Positions 44,158 to 55,189 of a stretch of DNA of 64,000 nt are shown piece by piece; positions within the stretch are counted from its first letter, which is position 1, and every line of letters begins with the position of its first letter. The position numbers were made by a program, and so were the translations under genes. The DNA comes from Ditylenchus dipsaci. Lineage: Eukaryota; Nematoda; Chromadorea; Rhabditida; Anguinidae. The stretch spans positions 133,796 to 197,795 of the forward strand of contig SADC01001238.1 in assembly GCA_004194705.1 (NCBI GenBank), written 5' to 3'. The notes below the pieces were generated by a model. The model saw nothing but the letters and a program-made list of their open reading frames with translations. It made no database searches and was not told where the DNA came from.

Positions 44158-47100
44158 TCATTTATTTAATTGTTCAACATCAGTGATTGGAGTTTTAGAA
44201 TCAGCAATTCCGATGGTATTGTCTTTAATGTTGTAGGCTATGCAGTGATTGTTCGAAAACTGAATGTTCATCTCAAGCACAGAAAGATGTTTCGAAAAGT
44301 ACGTTGCCAAATAGCAGATGTCTGATGATTCCTGAAAAATGCTGGTTTTCTGTCCAAGTAAACGAAATTGCACAAAATTTGAACTGACCGAATAAGCTAC
44401 ATAATCAGCTGCTGAAATGACTAGCTGTTTGTTAGCACTAGAAGTTGTATTGCCTTTTCCACCAATATTGAAAACTAATTTAGCTGCTTTGCTGATGTCA
44501 CAATCCACTTTGTAATAGCCACTGTTAGAGTCATAGATGGCATTCGTGGCATTAACAAACCAAGGTTTAAGGGATGCAGGTAAATACATGCTATCCACAT
44601 ATTGGTCTACAACCATGGTCTTGTTGAGACCTAGTTGTTGTTTTGTTCCATTTAAAGTCAGTTCGACTGAAGAAACATGGAAACTGTACGGATAGTACTT
44701 ATTGGAGTCCTGTGGAACGTAAATCCAGTTGGATTGACAATGTTCAGTGTCAACAGCTCCAAGAGTGCCTACCGAAGAGCCATTTCCATCCGCCGAGCTA
44801 TAACAAGAACTGAGATAGCACTGTTTAATTATCAGGTCAACGATTAATTTTATCTATTTTTTCTTTTCTATTGGGTTGGTAAGTGAGTCATGACGGTTTT
44901 TTGTTCATAAATATTTCGCCCTGATGTGAAATATTTCTACCAAACTGTTGTCGTTTTATGGAGGAAAATCTCCTAGATCATAGCTATTTTTTAGCTTTTA
45001 CAATTTCACAGCAAAATACTGATTTCAATCTTTTAAGAAGAGAGCTTCAAGTAAAAAAAAAAGAATTATCTCCAATATCTTTGGTCAAATTTGGGTGCTG
45101 CCGAATTTAAGAATTTACAAAAAAGCGTCTCAGTATTGTGTTGTAACACAGATCAAGAGCTTACAAATCCCTATAACAGAATAGTTTATCAATGCAATAG
45201 TATTGAAATATGCAATTGTAAAAAAGCGAATTCTTTAAAAAATGACTGAAAAGCAAGTTGTTTTCATTTTTCGAATTTCAATAATTTTTCCAAGAATTAA
45301 AAAAAAACGCCATACCATTCGAAAAATATTCGGTAGAATGATTTCTGAAGCTCTCGATCTGCGATCTGCGCTAAAACATAGTGCTAAGACGCTGTAGAAG
45401 TATTTTACACTTGACTGAACTTTCGAACAGTTTTAAAGACGCCGAAGAAATTTTATTTTATTTTGAAATTCTATTCTTGAAGGCAGAAAATCTTTATTTT
45501 ATGTGAAAATGTAAAAGATGAAAAATAGCGACGAAAGAGAAAACTCTTCTCTACAAAATGACATATAACTCAATATAGAAATACAGTCGAGTCTCGATTT
45601 AACGTACCCCCTGGGGACCGGCCCTAGGGGTACGTTAAATCGAAGGGTACGTTAAATTGGGCGTACGTTAAATCGAGACTCGACTGTATTTCACTTTGTG
45701 CAAAATCTTTACGAACAAAAAAACCGCCATGACTCACTTACCAAACCAATGTTTCGATTATTAAGGCATTTTTAGAAGGAAACTAGAAATTCTGATATTG
45801 ATGATTCTAATTGAATTTTAAATTTTGCCCAACACCAAATTTTCTACGAAATACTGCTCTAAAACAACCTTTAAAAACCACAAAACTTGGGTGAATACTT
45901 CTCAGGTCGAGACTATCTCCTTAACAGCTTTTAGCCCCCTCAAAAAACTTCGAAAAAAGAATAAATAAAAAGATTTGAGAGCACTGTATTATTTGTGGAT
46001 CTTATTTATTGATATTTTTAAAAGTTCATCAAGAAGTACGTTGTTATACTGAAAATCCAATATTAACATAATTTTCACCTGGTCCATGGAGTTATATTTA
46101 TTAAAAAATCCACTGTAGTAAAACGAACTTATTAGTCCAGATGGTAATCACAGGCTCATCCAAAAACCAGCCAATTGGCTCAAAATTGTAGTAAGATTGT
46201 CAGAATACAAATAAGAGGATGGTGGGGCCAAACCAAGCAATCCATCGAAGGAATAGTAAGACAGGAATGAACCAACACTGTCGAGCAATCCAAAGTCAAC
46301 TTTGCTCTTTAAAGTGTCTCCTAACTGTAAAAGAGTTTTCAAAATTACAAAATAAAATTTCATTTTTAATGATACTGCTAGAATGTCATTTGCTACAAAA
46401 CCATTGCCATACCAAGAAGTAAAGTTAAGATTCAGATCAGTTAATGTGGACGACTGACTAAAAAGTGTAAGTTTTTAGTGAAAATTTTATTTGAAAAACG
46501 TCTTTTTCTTTAGATAACTTTTAGTTTCTTTTATGTTATAACACCGGAAGCTTGGACTGTAAAACCAGCACACCCTGGTGCAAAATTTTATGAAAAAAAT
46601 TTCTATCGCGGTGGATTTTTTTAGAAGGGCTATATTTCTGCCAAACCTCAAACTTTTAAAAACTAACTAAAATTACTGGAAAAAGTTTTGCAAATAGGCC
46701 TCTGGCTTTTGATAGCGTAATCATTCACATAAGAATCATATTTTATTTTGTGGACGAGAAAATGTGCTTTCTAGTGCACATTTAGTTTTTAAGTTTTGGT
46801 CATTTGTTAGTATATCGCTAGAAAAATGCTTTTCAAATTTAGATGTTATTTGGTGGTCACAAAAATTTTGTGAAAAATTGCATGTAATTTTTTCTGCAGC
46901 CGTCAACAGCTCATCTGTTTTTGCTGTGAACTTAAAGAGACTCTATTAGTACCTTTTTCCGTACAATTGTCGGGACAATTGTCTTCGTTTCTGTTTGTTC
47001 CAACCATGACTCACCTTGAATTAAAAGTATTTTTAGCTGGTATGTCATCACTGACACTGCTTAGATTTGCATTTGAATCTATAAGAATAAAAGATCCAAA

Positions 47101-47434
47101 ATTAAAAAGTCCATTTCAACAATGAAATTTTGAGCTGAAACCATGTCTTTGATTTACTTAAACGTTAAAAAAAATTACCAGGCGTTCCGACAGAAATATT
47201 TGCTAAAGCATTGTAATAAACATTTTTTGCTGTTATGATTGCTTGGCTTCTAGAACGGTAAGCTTGAAGTCCAATTTTCTTTTTTAATTGTTCCTCATGG
47301 CGCTTGTGGTAACGAGAATATGCAGGTGATCCAGGGTCAAGTTTGTGATTCACAGTGGTAACAGTGTGCACCAAGGCCTGGCTAACTGACAAAAAACCTA
47401 GCAATACAAGACACAAAGTTGTTAAAAGTCTCAT
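44158..47434 (-). pseudogene. Second pepsin-like (A1) aspartic-protease homologue, two one-base frame breaks
   Basis: Same exon plan as the 3-10 kb gene: 47179-47434, 47015-47134, 46376-46457, 46129-46324, 44389-44797, 44158-44331. Exon lengths are 256, 120, 82, 196, 409, 174; the second and fourth are each one base shorter than in the paralogue, breaking the frame. Exon 1 encodes a signal peptide (LCLVLLGFLSVSQA) and IGLQAYRSRSQ...NISVGTP. The first catalytic motif begins MDF then is garbled by the break; the second is VDQY instead of DTG. The flap region reads SWYGNG. The 57-nt intron 44332-44388 is a multiple of three and hides inside an open frame. The C-terminus ends ADSKTPITDVEQLNK. It could be a young pseudogene or a functional gene with consensus errors. 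Confidence 0.8.
45594..45686. mobile_element. 93-bp miniature TA element with CAGTCGAGTCTCG ends
   Basis: CAGTCGAGTCTCGATTTAAC and its exact inverse, TA on both sides (45592-45593; 45687-45688). Located in intron 4 of the second protease homologue. The ends are typical of mariner/pogo-derived miniature elements. Confidence 0.9.
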
Positions 47435-47764
47435 CGCTTTTGTGCCTGAACTTTTACTAAAAAAATATTAAATCAATTATTAAACGACCATGAATTTGAA
47501 AGGATTCAAAATTTGAACTGGTTAAGACACTGTTTTTTACTCCTCAAATGTTCAGAATGTTTTAATAATTTATTTTTGCATTATACTTTTATTTGAAGAA
47601 AAGTTTGAACTAGTATCAGTAGTGCAGTAAAAGTCTGTTATATATTCCGATTTGTAAAACCCCAACTGCGATTCCTCCAAAGAGTATATATTTTGAAGGT
47701 GCATATTTAGCAAGGCTCTGGATTAGGCTTGGAGTTTGGCCACAATAATAATAAGGGTATCACC

Positions 47765-47849
47765 TAGGGTGGGGGAGTACTCGATACTCGAAAAACTTCG
47801 AATATTACTCGAAATTACTCGATTTTGAGTACTCGACTCGTCCACTCTA
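47765..47849. mobile_element. Tiny hAT-like element with TAGGGTGG end
   Basis: Starts TAGGGTGGGGGAGTACTCGA and ends CCACTCTA; flanks GTATCACC and GTAACACC differ at one base. The TAGGGT start matches the autonomous hAT at 26161. Confidence 0.6.
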
Positions 47850-48560
47850 GTAACACCCTAAACGCACACTTTTTACTTTAATACTCTCTGGAGGGGTTAA
47901 TTTAGGGTTCTGTCCGTTCGATCTCGCATTGTTAAGTATCGTTGTGTTTGACTAGTAGATGGTCAAAAGTTGTTAAAAAATTCCGATGCAACCAAAAACA
48001 AAAAAAAAAACAAAAAAAATCGGGAAAAAAATTGTTGAAAATTTTTGGAGTAAAAAACTGGCCCTGCCCGTTTAGAATTTGAAAATGTCGCTTTTTCTGA
48101 AAACATAATCTTTACAATCTTATTTAAACAATTCTGTACTGATCGAAAACGATAAGACTTTTATTATCTTCATTTTTTCATTACTGAACAAAAATTTTCC
48201 TTAGTGTTTCTTTTTAAGATTTGCGACTACAAATGCATATCAAAACTGTATCTATGATATTGCATCAGTCTTATCAAAAGCACCTTTACAAATTTTGATT
48301 TATTTGTACCGAAAAACAAAAAGGTGCTACCGAGAACGGAAAAAGAAATTGATAAAACAAATTAAAGGAAAAAGCGGACCTGATCAAAAATTTTGTTTTA
48401 TTTGCATTTCATTTAGATTTAATTAATGTAATAAAAGCAATATGTTTAATCACATTTTTATTATTATCGGCTTTATTCACAATTAGGACTGCTTTAGCAT
48501 CCGCGAACAGCCCCCTCATTTTCAACACTTTCAAATCATTATAGACATTATAATTTCCTT
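47850..48560. other. Intergenic, nothing recognisable
   Basis: AT-rich, with A-runs; no ORF or repeat that I can support. Confidence 0.35.
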
Positions 48561-48589
48561 CATTGTTTGTCTTCCGGATTCAGCATCCT

Positions 48590-48885
48590 TGACCTAGAAC
48601 TAAAAAGAATTCCCTTTCAACAATGAAATTTCTTGCTTAAACCATATTTTAAATTTACTTTATCGTTAAAAAAAATTTCCAGATGTTCCGACAAAATATT
48701 TGCTAAAGCGTTGTTATAAATGTTCTCTGTGGTTAGGCTTCCTTTGCTTCCAGAATCATAATTATCAAAGTTCCTTTTCTGCTTCACTTTGGCCTGATGG
48801 TGCTCGTGAAAATGAGAAAATTCAGGTGATTGATGTGATTTAAAATAGTAATAGTGTGCACCACTGCCTGGTTCTGGTAATGATT
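48590..48885 (-). pseudogene. Relic of a third aspartic-protease homologue (exon 1 and part of exon 2)
   Basis: Reading the minus strand, CAGGCAGTGGTGCACACTAT, GGAAGCCTAACCACAGAGAA and TTATAACAACGCTTTAGCAA match exon 1 of the two complete copies, followed by AATTTCATTGTTGAAA of exon 2. Frames are broken and the start is lost. Confidence 0.75.
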
Positions 48886-48889
48886 TTTT

Positions 48890-50030
48890 TTTATTATTTC
48901 TTTAAGACTTTAACACTTTAACACATGGAAAATAAGTTTTTAGGTTGCAAACCCATTGAAAGCATTTTTGACCGAAAATTAATATGACAGTTTCTTGTAT
49001 TGGCGAGACATGAGAAGATATGCAATGAAAGCACATAGAAACTATGAAAATGAAAAATAGAAGAAAAAGAAACAATAGAAGTGCTTAATCACAGCTTTAA
49101 AGAAGACACGGACAATTCATTCCCGTCACAATTCGTCCCAGGACAATATCAACCCAGAATTGTTTCGGGTGATGAATTGTCCTGGGATGAATCGTCGCGT
49201 ACCCGCTTTAAAGTAATCAGCCAATTTTTTATAAGTGGAAAATTGCTCATGCTTATTAGCATTAATAAGACATTATCCATTATTCCAGCCATAACTTTAG
49301 TTTCCTGCTCACATCTTACACAACTCCAAAAGGAGTCAGCTGAGGGAATGACTTTCGCAATCGAAGCCCAGTGTTTAAGTTGGACGCCTCGCATTTCCAA
49401 AGATGGATAAGTTGTACCCCGTTGTAATTTCCATAAATTTCTGTTTCATTCACAAATAAAATTATAGACATTATAGACACATTTCATTATTGATTAATCA
49501 TCATATAAACTTTTAAAAATATATAACAATTGCGAAGTGTAATGCAAAGGATTGCGTTGGTTAGTACTATTTCGGGATAAAATATCAGATCCTTATCGGC
49601 GCTCTAAATTTTAGTTCTAAATTTTTTTTAAGAAATCGAATTCTTTTTGCCTGGATTAGCACTCCGGCGGTCGTGCGTTTCAGAATTTATCGCTGAACAC
49701 CATGGTGTTTTCAGTTTGAAAAATTTTCGACAAAATAGTTTTGCTAGAGTTGTTTAAAAATTTAAAATTCTTAAATTTTAGTCTTGGCTTGAAAATACAA
49801 AAAACTATCAAAACTATCATAAACTATCATATTGCTAAGTGGTACTTTTACGAGTACCAAAATACTCCTTTCTAGCACTAAAATTCGATTTGCATGGATT
49901 CTTTTTTGGAAATGATATTTTTTCCCGTCGACACATGAACGTGTAGATTTAAATCTCACAACGGAGGGACCCTGACTGTAACCTGTAAAAATTTCCATAA
50001 TTTTTTTATGCGCTTATCTTTGCTTATGCC
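48890..50030. other. Intergenic; weak ORFs only
   Basis: Overlapping ORFs on both strands at 49081-49410 coincide with a GGACAATTCATCCC-type inverted motif (49110-49195) and show no domain. The segment GGAGGGACCCTGACTGTAAC at 49964 also occurs at 14458, marking another repeat family. Confidence 0.35.
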
Positions 50031-50034
50031 TCGT

Positions 50035-50200
50035 ATACGCAGAGCAAGTCAAAGTCAAAGTCAAGTTTTTTGTGTGTACGCACAGAAAGTTGAATTGCAA
50101 GTCAACCTGCAAGTAAACTTTGACTTTGCCTTTGACCTTGACTTTTGGCTGTGTACGCATGACTTTGACTTTGCCTTGACTTTGACTGGCGTTTCAAAAA
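50035..50200. repeat. AGTCAAAGTCAAAG repeat with inverted copies
   Basis: CAAGTCAAAGTCAAAGTCAA at 50045 is mirrored by TTTGACTTTGCC-type units to 50195, with GTGTACGCA motifs in both arms. It is probably an element end. Confidence 0.55.
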
Positions 50201-51625
50201 AGTTTGAAACAGAAAGTCAAAGTTTTTTCAAAATTTTTTGTGTCTTATTTTTGATCTTCTTTACTGACCAGTGGTGCATTGTGCTGATACATACATTCAT
50301 AATGTAAAGGCGTCTTTATTTACAAATTGGGCTTATATGTTCTACCGTATTCTCTCTAATAGAAGGACACTCTCTATTAGAAGGACACTTTTTATTAGAA
50401 GGACAGGGGTGCAGGGGGTTGAAAAATAGAAGGACACTCTCTATTAGAAGGACACTCTCTATTAGAAGGACATCCCTAAGCGTTTACCTATACCGATTTT
50501 GGTTTTATAATAAGTGAAAAAATCTTTTGAAATGGCGGTTCTTAAACAAAGTAATTGATTTCTACACACTACTTGTGTTATTTGATTTCTAGTCGCATCC
50601 TAGTCGCGTAAATTTAGCTCTCTTGCATTACTAAATCGTGTGATCATTTAAGAAACATAAAATGAGCGATAAAATCGAGCAGAATGATTCGGATAGCGAG
50701 TCAAATTCCGAGAGCCAAAAAGAAAGCCAGGAGTCGAAATCTTCTCGAAAGCGCAAAGCCTACTCGATCGAGAAGAAGCTGGAGGCCGTCGACTACGCAA
50801 ACAAGTACTCCAAGAGTTCTGCTTGCAAGAAATTCGGTGTTGGGCGCACACAAATAATCAACTGGGTCAATCAAGAGGAAAAGCTTCGACAGGAACAGTA
50901 AATATTTTGGAATTATACACTTTGATTTGATGACGACTCTCCCTTATTACTTTGAACATTTTTGTCAATTTAGGAAGGGATCAAAGCGAGTGACTGGCGC
51001 CGGGCGACACCTCAACTTTGCAGAACTCGACGTCGAATTGGCCAGCTGGGTAATCGTCCTTTTTAAAAGATTTGTCTTTTTCGGCACCCCAAATCTTTTT
51101 TATTTTTCAAAATTTAGTCTAAATCTTTTTTTTTTGCTTCAAAATGGCAACAAGCACTGGATAAAATAACCCTTTTACTTCAAAAACAGTCAAAATGTCC
51201 TTTTTTACCCAAATGTCCTTTTTTGAAATTCTCATTCGAAGCCCTGTTTAAATGTCTTAATTCGATCAACAAATTTCGATACAATCATTCAAATTATTGT
51301 TGTAATTTTTGAAATGTTTTTGTACTAGCACGTAGCGCTTGATCTTGGCGTTCAAACTAGCTATCAGACACTGCTACATGATGTCAGAAATAAAAAAATT
51401 CAAAAGCTTTAAATAAAACAGTGTAAATTTTGAAATATTTCATGTTTTTCGGCCACACTGTAGATACCCCGGAAACCGCTAAAAAGATGGAAGTTAGACA
51501 TAGTCATAAGCCTAATGGCCTGTTCACATACTGAGAGCATAGTGACCGCGCCGTCCTACGCCGTCCTAATTTTTTTCATCGCCGTCCTGCGTTTTAACTA
51601 TATTTTTTATTATGGACAGCTTTTT
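50182..51625. repeat. Duplicated 1.4-kb block, copy A
   Basis: Nearly identical to 52483-53885 over its length. It includes a CCGTATTCTCTCTAATAGAA terminus (50345) with tandem CTCTCTATTAGAAGGACA units, and the pogo-like ORF below. Confidence 0.85.
50662..51049 (+). CDS. Pogo/Tigger-like (CENP-B type) DNA-binding ORF, N-terminal part only
   Basis: Two exons: 50662-50897 and 50974-51049, joined by a 76-nt intron (GTAAAT...CAATTTAG) that keeps the frame. An acidic/serine start (NDSDSESNSESQKESQES) is followed by a helix-turn-helix: KRKAYSIEKKLEAVDYANKY, then SACKKFGVGRTQIINWV. Exon 2 continues SKRVTGAGRHLNFAELDVEL, as at the start of the second CENP-B helix-turn-helix of pogo-type transposases. 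After ASW a donor (GTAATC) opens but no DDE catalytic part is found downstream, so the element is truncated. The nearby CCGTATT terminus suggests these proteins recognise that end family (inference). Confidence 0.7.
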
Positions 51626-51851
51626 TTTTTATTTTAAACCAGGGCTTCGAATTATTAGAAAATTTGAAGACAGGCATTGAAGTGAACACCACAGAAGTGA
51701 CAATTATGTAAATTCGAAAATACACGGCTCTGAACTTACCCGGATGAAAGAATTTTTTGATATTCAAATTTATTGAAACCTCAAACAGAATATCGATATC
51801 TTTTATTTGAAAGCAATCCAGCGCCACAAAAAATTAATAAGCAACAATTGT

Positions 51852-52355
51852 TCAGTCCATAATTTGATCATTCTGTGTTGTTATTTCTTCTGTATCTTCA
51901 TCATCCGAGATCGGCAAATCATTTATTTGTTCAATTTCCGGATATTCCTCGACTAAGTGTCTATACTGAGCTGGATCTAAAACAACTAAATAACGTTAAT
52001 ATTATCAATAACGTTTAACTCACCAACGCTGATAATTCTCAAATCTTGCTCTGTCATCCGCAAGCGCTCATTGTAGCGGTACCAAGCCCGGTAAATTGTT
52101 CTTCTACGTCATATCGATCTACGATTCCTTGTTCCCAGTTCGTTTCTTCACCACCTAGAAAGAAGATAAACTTTATTTTATAAATCCGATCATGTGGTAC
52201 CATATGCAAGAATAAGATGCTGACGTGTTAATGGGAGTCCATGCATAGCTCTTTCTGCCTGCATAGTTCACTTCAAATGGATTCTGATTTTGTAATAAGG
52301 CAGCCACTTCTGTTCTCCATTCTTTCATAGGGTCCATGTAGTTTTCACAAAACTC
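51852..52355 (-). pseudogene. 3' end of an unidentified multi-exon gene (fragment)
   Basis: Three exons on the minus strand: 52201-52355 (FCENYMDPMKEWRTEVAALL, NQNPFEVNYAGRKSYAWTP), 52024-52154 (GEETNWEQGIVDRYDVEEQF then, after a one-base shift, AWYRYNERLRMTEQDLRII) and 51852-51976 (DPAQYRHLVEEYPEIEQIND ... NDQIMD stop). Introns are 46 and 47 nt with good GT-AG borders; the last junction is in phase, the first needs one base. The acidic tail ends at a clear stop. I do not recognise the family; it may be the C-terminal part of a transposon-encoded protein. The 5' part is missing because copy B of the repeat starts just beyond. Confidence 0.55.
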
Positions 52356-52482
52356 CTGTTAATAAATAATTAGTTCTCGCAAGCATTTATTAGCAAACAC
52401 TTGAGCGCGGATTTAGCAGGGGACAAGCTTAAATCCTTGAAAAATTAGATGAAAAGTCGCTGACACTTAGCCCTTGACTTGA

Positions 52483-53885
52483 CTGGCGTTTCAAAAAAGT
52501 TTTGAAACATTGTTTCTTCTATTTTTGATCTTCTTTACTGGACCATGGTGCATTGTGCTGATACATAATTCATAATGTAAAGGCGTCTTATTTACAAATT
52601 GGGCTATATGTTCTACACGTATTCTCTCTAATGAAAGGACACTTCTATTAGAAGGACTTTTTATTAGAAGGACAGGGGTGCAGGGGTTGAAAAATAGAAG
52701 GACACTCTCTATTAGAAGGACACTCTCTATTAGAAGGACATCCTCCCGGTCTACTTACCGATTTTGGTTTTATAATAGTGAAAAATCTTTTGAAAATGGC
52801 GGTTCTTAAACAAAGTAATTGATTTCTACACACTACTTGTGTTATTTGATTTCTAGTCGCATCTAGTCGCGTAAATTTAGCTCTCTTGCATTACTAAATC
52901 GTGTGATCATTTAAGAAACATAAAATGAGCGATAAAATCGAGCAGAATGATTCGGATAGCGAGTCAAATTCCGAGAGCCAAAAAGAAAGCCAGGAGTCGA
53001 ATCTTCTCGAAAGCGCAAAGCCTACTCGATCGAGAAGAAGCTGGAGGCCGTCGACTACGCAAACAAGTACTCCAAGAGTTCTGCTTGCAAGAAATTCGGT
53101 GTTGGGCGCACACAAATAATCAACTGGGTCAATCAAGAGGAAAAGCTTCGACAGGAACAGTAAATATTTTGGAATTATACACTTTGATTTGATGACGACT
53201 CTCCCTTATTACTTTGAACATTTTTGTCAATTTAGGAAGGGATCAAAGCGAGTGACTGGCGCCGGGCGACACCTCAACTTTGCAGAACTCGACGTCGAAT
53301 TGGCCAGCTGGGTAATCGTCCTTTTTAAAAATTTGTCTTTTCGGCACCCCAAATCTTTTTTATATTTTCAAATTTAGTCTAAATCTTTTTTTTTGCTTCA
53401 AAATGGCAACAAGCACTGGATAAAATAACCCTTTTACTTCAAAAACAGTCAAAATGTCCTTTTTTACCCAAATGTCCTTTTTTGAAATTTCTCATTCGAA
53501 GCCCTGTTTAAATGTCTTAATTCGATCAACAAATTTCGATACAATCATTCAAATTATTGTTGTAATTTTGAAATGTTTTTGTACTAGCACGTAGCGCTTG
53601 ATCTTGGCGTTCAAACTAGCTATCAGACACTGCTACATGATGTCAGAAATAAAAAAATTCAAAAGCTTTAAATAAAACAGTTGTAAATTGAAATATTTCA
53701 TGTTTTTCGGCCACACTGTAGATACCCCGGAAACCGCTAAAAAGATGGAAGTTAGACATAGTCATAAGCCTAATGGCCTGTTCACATACTGAGAGCATAG
53801 TGACCGCGCCGTCCTACGCCGTCCTAATTTTTTTCATCGCCGTCCTGCGTTTTAACTATATTTTTATTATGGACAGCTTTTTTTT
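52483..53885. repeat. Duplicated block, copy B
   Basis: Matches 50182-51625. Most differences are single-base deletions in short homopolymers relative to copy A (GAATCTT for GAAATCTT, CTTATTTAC for CTTTATTTAC, GGGCTATATG for GGGCTTATATG). Confidence 0.85.
52925..53311 (+). pseudogene. Copy B of the pogo-like ORF, frameshifted
   Basis: Same two-exon layout (52925-53159, 53236-53311). One A is missing after KESQES, so the helix-turn-helix falls out of frame. Otherwise essentially identical to copy A. Confidence 0.75.
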
Positions 53886-54740
53886 TTTTTTAACATACAA
53901 TCAGTTTTTTTTATACTTAATTTTCCGGCGACCGTCCAAGTTTTTTTTTCATTTTTTTTTCAAAAAATGGGGCCGTCCTTATTTAACCGACTTTTTGAAA
54001 ATTTTCGTGTAAAATCAGGATGGCCCCATTTTTTTTAAATGAAAATGAAATAAAACTTGGACGGTCGCCCGAAATTAAGTATAAAATAAAAAAGTGATTA
54101 TATGTTGTAAAATAAAGAAAGCTGTCCATAATAAAAATATATAGTTAAAACGCAGGACGGCGATTGAAAAAATTAGGATGGCGAAGGACGGCACGGTCAC
54201 TATGACTGAGAGTGAGAGTAAGTTGTCATTAAGAACACCCTTAAATCTCACTCCCACTCTCATTCTCGGGTATTCACAACGCTTTTTTCGATTTTGCATT
54301 TAACTAATTATTCTAATATTTTATTTTGAAATTTTTTCATAATGTTGTAAATTACGACCAAAGATCGTTTCTTGGTTAATTTTTAATGTACCGTTAAATT
54401 TCTATAATTGACCCATCACAATTGATCGAGGTCTCACAGTGTTTTCAGTGTTTTTCAGTGCTTCATATATTCCTCTTTTTCTGTGAGCCCCAATTCATAT
54501 TCGTCGAAAGGAGAAAGAGAAGTTTATTTCTTGAATCACAACAGCTTTTTGCCTATTAAAATTCAAATCTAGTTTGCATAATAATTGGTCGCAACCTGCA
54601 ATATTATGAACAAATTTGAAAAATAAAAAAATAATTGACTAGTTTTATGCAAAAGAAAAAAAGCATTGTGAACACCGGAGAGTGAGAGTGACGTGCATTG
54701 TGAACACCCCTTACTCTCACTCTCAGTATGTGAATAGGTC
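53775..54740. mobile_element. Foldback element with GTTCACATACTGAGAG ends
   Basis: CCTGTTCACATACTGAGAG at 53777 is mirrored by CTCTCAGTATGTGAATAGG at 54719-54737. Within it, CCGTCCTACGCCGTCCTAAT ... GTTTTAACTATA ... TTGGACGG-type sequence (53805-53945) is inverted at 54045-54205. Further GTGAACACC and AGAGTGAGAGTG copies lie inside (54195-54250, 54665-54720). Confidence 0.65.
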
Positions 54741-54924
54741 ATAAGTGATTTTTTAAATTTTTGCATATTTTTTTGCAAATTAAAGCAGCAGCGGGACCGG
54801 ACACGTTTTTTTCAAGAATGAGAAAGCGTGCAGAGCCCTTTTTTTTAATAGAGCCTTCCGAGCTTTTCAAATCATTTAAAGTGACGTAGAGAAAGTTGTG
54901 ACTAAAGATATGGTAATAAGGACG

Positions 54925-55185
54925 ACCTGCGACTCGCTACAAATTGTGACTCGCTACTGCGACTCGCTACAATTGCGACTCGCTACAGATTGAATTTTCT
55001 ATTGTTATGTGGGTACAGATTGTTGTACCAGACCAATTGTTGGCCGCTTCGCGGCCAAGACCAGCACACTCCACATTGCAAGGGATAGGGAACATGTAGT
55101 ACATGTTTTTGGGTGAAATGGACAAAAAGTTAAAGTGTAGCGAGTCGCAAAAAGTGTAGCGAGTCACAATTGTAGCGAGTCGAAG
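54925..55185. repeat. Inverted array of TGCGACTCGCTACA motifs
   Basis: Four copies of GCGACTCGCTACA-like sequence (54927-54987) face three inverse copies (TGTAGCGAGTCGCA, 55135-55182), with a perfect GC hairpin GGCCGCTTCGCGGCC (55043-55057) between. Confidence 0.75.
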
Positions 55186-55189
55186 TTTT

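Noticed and set aside
49081..49410. 109-residue plus-strand ORF and its minus-strand counterpart
   Set aside because: No domain; it includes an inverted GGACAATTC-type motif, suggesting repeat DNA rather than a gene.
54925..55185. CRISPR-like array
   Set aside because: Repeats are short, irregularly spaced and inverted, and the context is an animal genome.
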